64,000 nucleotides of DNA from Apus apus (taxonomy: Eukaryota; Chordata; Aves; Apodiformes; Apodidae): positions 17,984,350 through 18,048,349 of the forward strand of contig NC_067286.1 of NCBI RefSeq assembly GCF_020740795.1, given 5' to 3'. The position numbers and the translations under genes were made by a program. This document shows positions 61,911 through 64,000 of this stretch, in pieces (the first letter of the stretch is position 1; each line of letters starts with the position of its first letter). The notes below the pieces were generated by a model. That model was not told where the DNA came from. It saw only the letters and a program-made list of their open reading frames with translations, and did not search any database.

Positions 61911-64000
61911 CTGGAAAAAGAAGAATCGAGATGATATCCTAAGTATGATCTGTCACTGACTTCTTTTCATTTTGACTTGTGCCTCCTGGAGCTGGACATT
62001 CAGTACATTCCAGTTAGACCAACAGAGGCTTGATATTTTAAAGAAATGCAATATTTCCTCAGCTTTACCCAAATAGACCCTTTCCCCCACTCTTTTATAT
62101 GTTTAAATACGGCCCTGTATGTAGGTTATGTTGATACAAGAAGGAAAGGCACCTATTTGCAGTGGCAGGACCCTGCAGGAGCTGAACCAGGACAATCCCA
62201 GCCATGTACTGAGGTTAAGAGTTGATGTGACTGAGCAGGATTATGACAAGCATTTGCAGCTTGTTGTCTGGAAAAAAACAATATTAAGATACAAATACAG
62301 GACCAAGGAGGTAAGAGATACTGGAAACTCTGTGGTGTTCTACTTCTGAAACTATCATTAGAGGTAACAAGGCAAATTTCTCTCTAAGCTTTTAATTATT
62401 GATCACCTTTAAAAATCTTTGTCAGTCAGTAAAAGATGTATTTCCTCCTCTTCCCTCTTTGGTGCAGTTCCTTAATGTCATCATCTGATGCTGCTAAATA
62501 GTGGTGCTGTAAGTGTCTGTATATGAAAAAAATAGTGTACAATGACTATGTCAGTGCTAAATGGGAAGACTTGTTTGACTTTGGTAGTGGGATGAAAAGT
62601 ATAGGAAATGTACGTAACAGAGCAGGGAATGGCTCTGTGACCATCTTCCCCTTCTGGCAATCAGCATAGATTTCTGTGATACAAAATAAGCTAAGACTCA
62701 TTACCATATAGATGTATACACCATCTGTTACTCCTGTGCTAACTCAGAAGTATGCATTTGTCAATACTTAGACACTTTACCACTAATGAGCAAAACAAGA
62801 TGACACTGGACTGTAGAACTGCTCTCTGCTACTGGCAGTACTTCACACTTTTTCAAGGCTATGCCAGCCACCTACTTAGCCCTAAAATGACTTGCCAAGT
62901 TCTTATTTTTTATGTGATTTTATGTAAGCCTGTTCAGTATTTTTCACATCCCTATAGAGAGCATTCCTTTTGTTTCTGATAGACTCATATTCACACAAAT
63001 GTCTTCTTCACCAGGACTAAGGACCTAATTCAGATACTGACATTTACACTGGCCTGAGGGAGAGTTTCCCCAATAAATAGGATAGTTTTAGTGCACGGAG
63101 GGCTGAGTGTTCAGGTCTTGTTGCACACACAAGATCTGCAACTCAAGACCAACAGAGGGCAGAAGTGTCAGGCACTGCCTTGTGCATCACATGCTGCTTC
63201 AAACACTCGCAGAAAGTAGTCCCCAATAGAGATGTTTCAGGGTTTACAGCACTGTTTTTCTTCTGACAAGCAAGAGTCAGAAATCTTTTCCCAACTAACA
63301 TCTATCTCCTGAAGTTTCTGCTCAGAATTCTGATTTGGTCCATGGCAGGAATCAGTGATTAACTTGCAACTGTTTGATTTGTAAGTTTACAGGCTTCTTT
63401 TTCTACAAACTGACTTGAATGTAAAAAAAGTTTGTGACTTTCTTTTTTTACTTTATGTTCCTGCACACAAGACAGGAGCTCCATTCCTAACAGGTCCCAA
63501 AAGTGGATAGCAACAGCAAGAAACACATGGCATGCCTTTGAGAAAAGTTGATTTATCTGGAAAGCTAACAAGAAGGTTTTAAAGGCTGTCATCGTTAGAG
63601 TCAAGAGGCAGCTCTTTGATAGACAGCAAGAAGTGACAGCTTATAAACAGGAAGCCTTGAAAATGTGGTTCATCTGTGATGCAGAATGCAACAGTATGTA
63701 CTGAGGCATTTGGGTGATGCTCTGGCCAAACCTAAGTGACATGAGTTTGCATAAAGTGGGATTAGACCCCTTCTCCTCATAATATAGCATGGCTGAGGGT
63801 GTCAAAGTCTGACAGACTAAGGAGATGAAGTACAAGTTTTGTAGTTAAGGGCTTACTAACAGCATTGAGGGCAGTTGTTCCTATGGAGCTTATGAAGCAG
63901 AATGTGGCTAGGCCATCATCTAGGGTTGGGACTCCAAAGAGTAAAAGCCAGAAGGTGGAAATAGGAGAGGATGCAGTTGCAAACACAAGGTGCAGTTGGA
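61911..64000 (-). other. TSPAN4: TSPAN4 intron, continues past the window
   Basis: No further TSPAN4 exon (for instance the one ending with the SIIQTD-type sequence before FRCCG) was recognised up to the window end, so the intron is longer than 2 kb. An antisense exon-like segment lies at 62163-62310. A minus-strand frame at 63777-63986 is hydrophobic but does not match a tetraspanin helix. Confidence 0.6.
62163..62310 (+). other. Exon-like segment antisense to TSPAN4 intron
   Basis: 148 nt between CACCTATTTGCAG and GTAAGA with exactly one open frame (one base, then 49 codons). It includes GRTLQELNQDNPSHVLRLRV and DVTEQDYDKHLQLVVWKK, a polar composition that looks more protein-like than neighbouring random frames. 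No family is recognised. It could be an exon of an unknown + strand transcript, a relic of an old element, or chance. It does not join in phase with the segment at 55645. Confidence 0.25.

Noticed and set aside
63777..63986. Hydrophobic minus-strand frame as an upstream TSPAN4 membrane exon
   Set aside because: It does not match any TSPAN4 helix or the tetraspanin CLLLTFF/NKCLL region, and the exon expected directly upstream would be the loop segment ending before FRCCG.

Overview
The window looks like avian nuclear DNA. It is AT-rich and contains no bacterial-style gene packing. It is littered with CR1 LINE retrotransposons, recognised by the reverse-transcriptase (RT) motifs [15 protein letters not shown] and FADDTKL and by 3' ends built from the octamer ATTCTGTG/ATTCTATG. 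It also carries bird-type solo LTRs that begin or end in TGTCCTGGTTT. Real protein-coding sequence is a small fraction. It consists of the 3' ends of two host genes that face each other. The species cannot be fixed from the sequence; several CR1 lineages and one copy with perfect flanking duplications point to a bird lineage with fairly recent CR1 activity.

Left and centre (1-33.6 kb, + strand): three spliced exons (26021-26101, 29342-29384, 33303-33401) encode the last ~73 residues of CHID1, a GH18 chitinase-like protein, followed by an AATAAA signal at 33541. No other CHID1 exon was recognised upstream, so 1-26020 is probably one very large CHID1 intron. It contains CR1 copies at 0.4-2.4, 7.4-8.8, 12.4-13.0, 22.5-22.9 and 23.3-25.2 kb, a solo LTR at 17.1-17.6 kb and an LTR fragment fused to a CR1 at 22.35 kb. 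The last CHID1 intron holds two more CR1 copies in sense orientation.

Right (58.3-64 kb, - strand): three exons (61910-61779, 60507-60424, 58383-58315) encode the C-terminal ~95 residues of the tetraspanin TSPAN4: most of the large extracellular loop, the fourth membrane helix and the tail. The tail-to-tail CHID1/TSPAN4 arrangement matches human 11p15.5, which supports both calls. The two genes are unrelated in function.

Middle (33.6-58.3 kb): about 25 kb lie between the two 3' ends. This stretch holds a solo LTR (38.3-39.0 kb), a 2.9-kb CR1 with a second CR1 nested inside it (39.5-42.5 kb), CR1 3' stubs at 45.2-45.6 and 56.2 kb, a 14-bp perfect hairpin at 45.1 kb, and several short + strand segments with exon-like splice signals, three of which keep one reading frame when joined. 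No convincing unknown biological system was found. The most notable items are the 32-bp target-site duplication around a CR1, the phase-compatible cryptic exons, and a palindromic double octamer motif at 16181.
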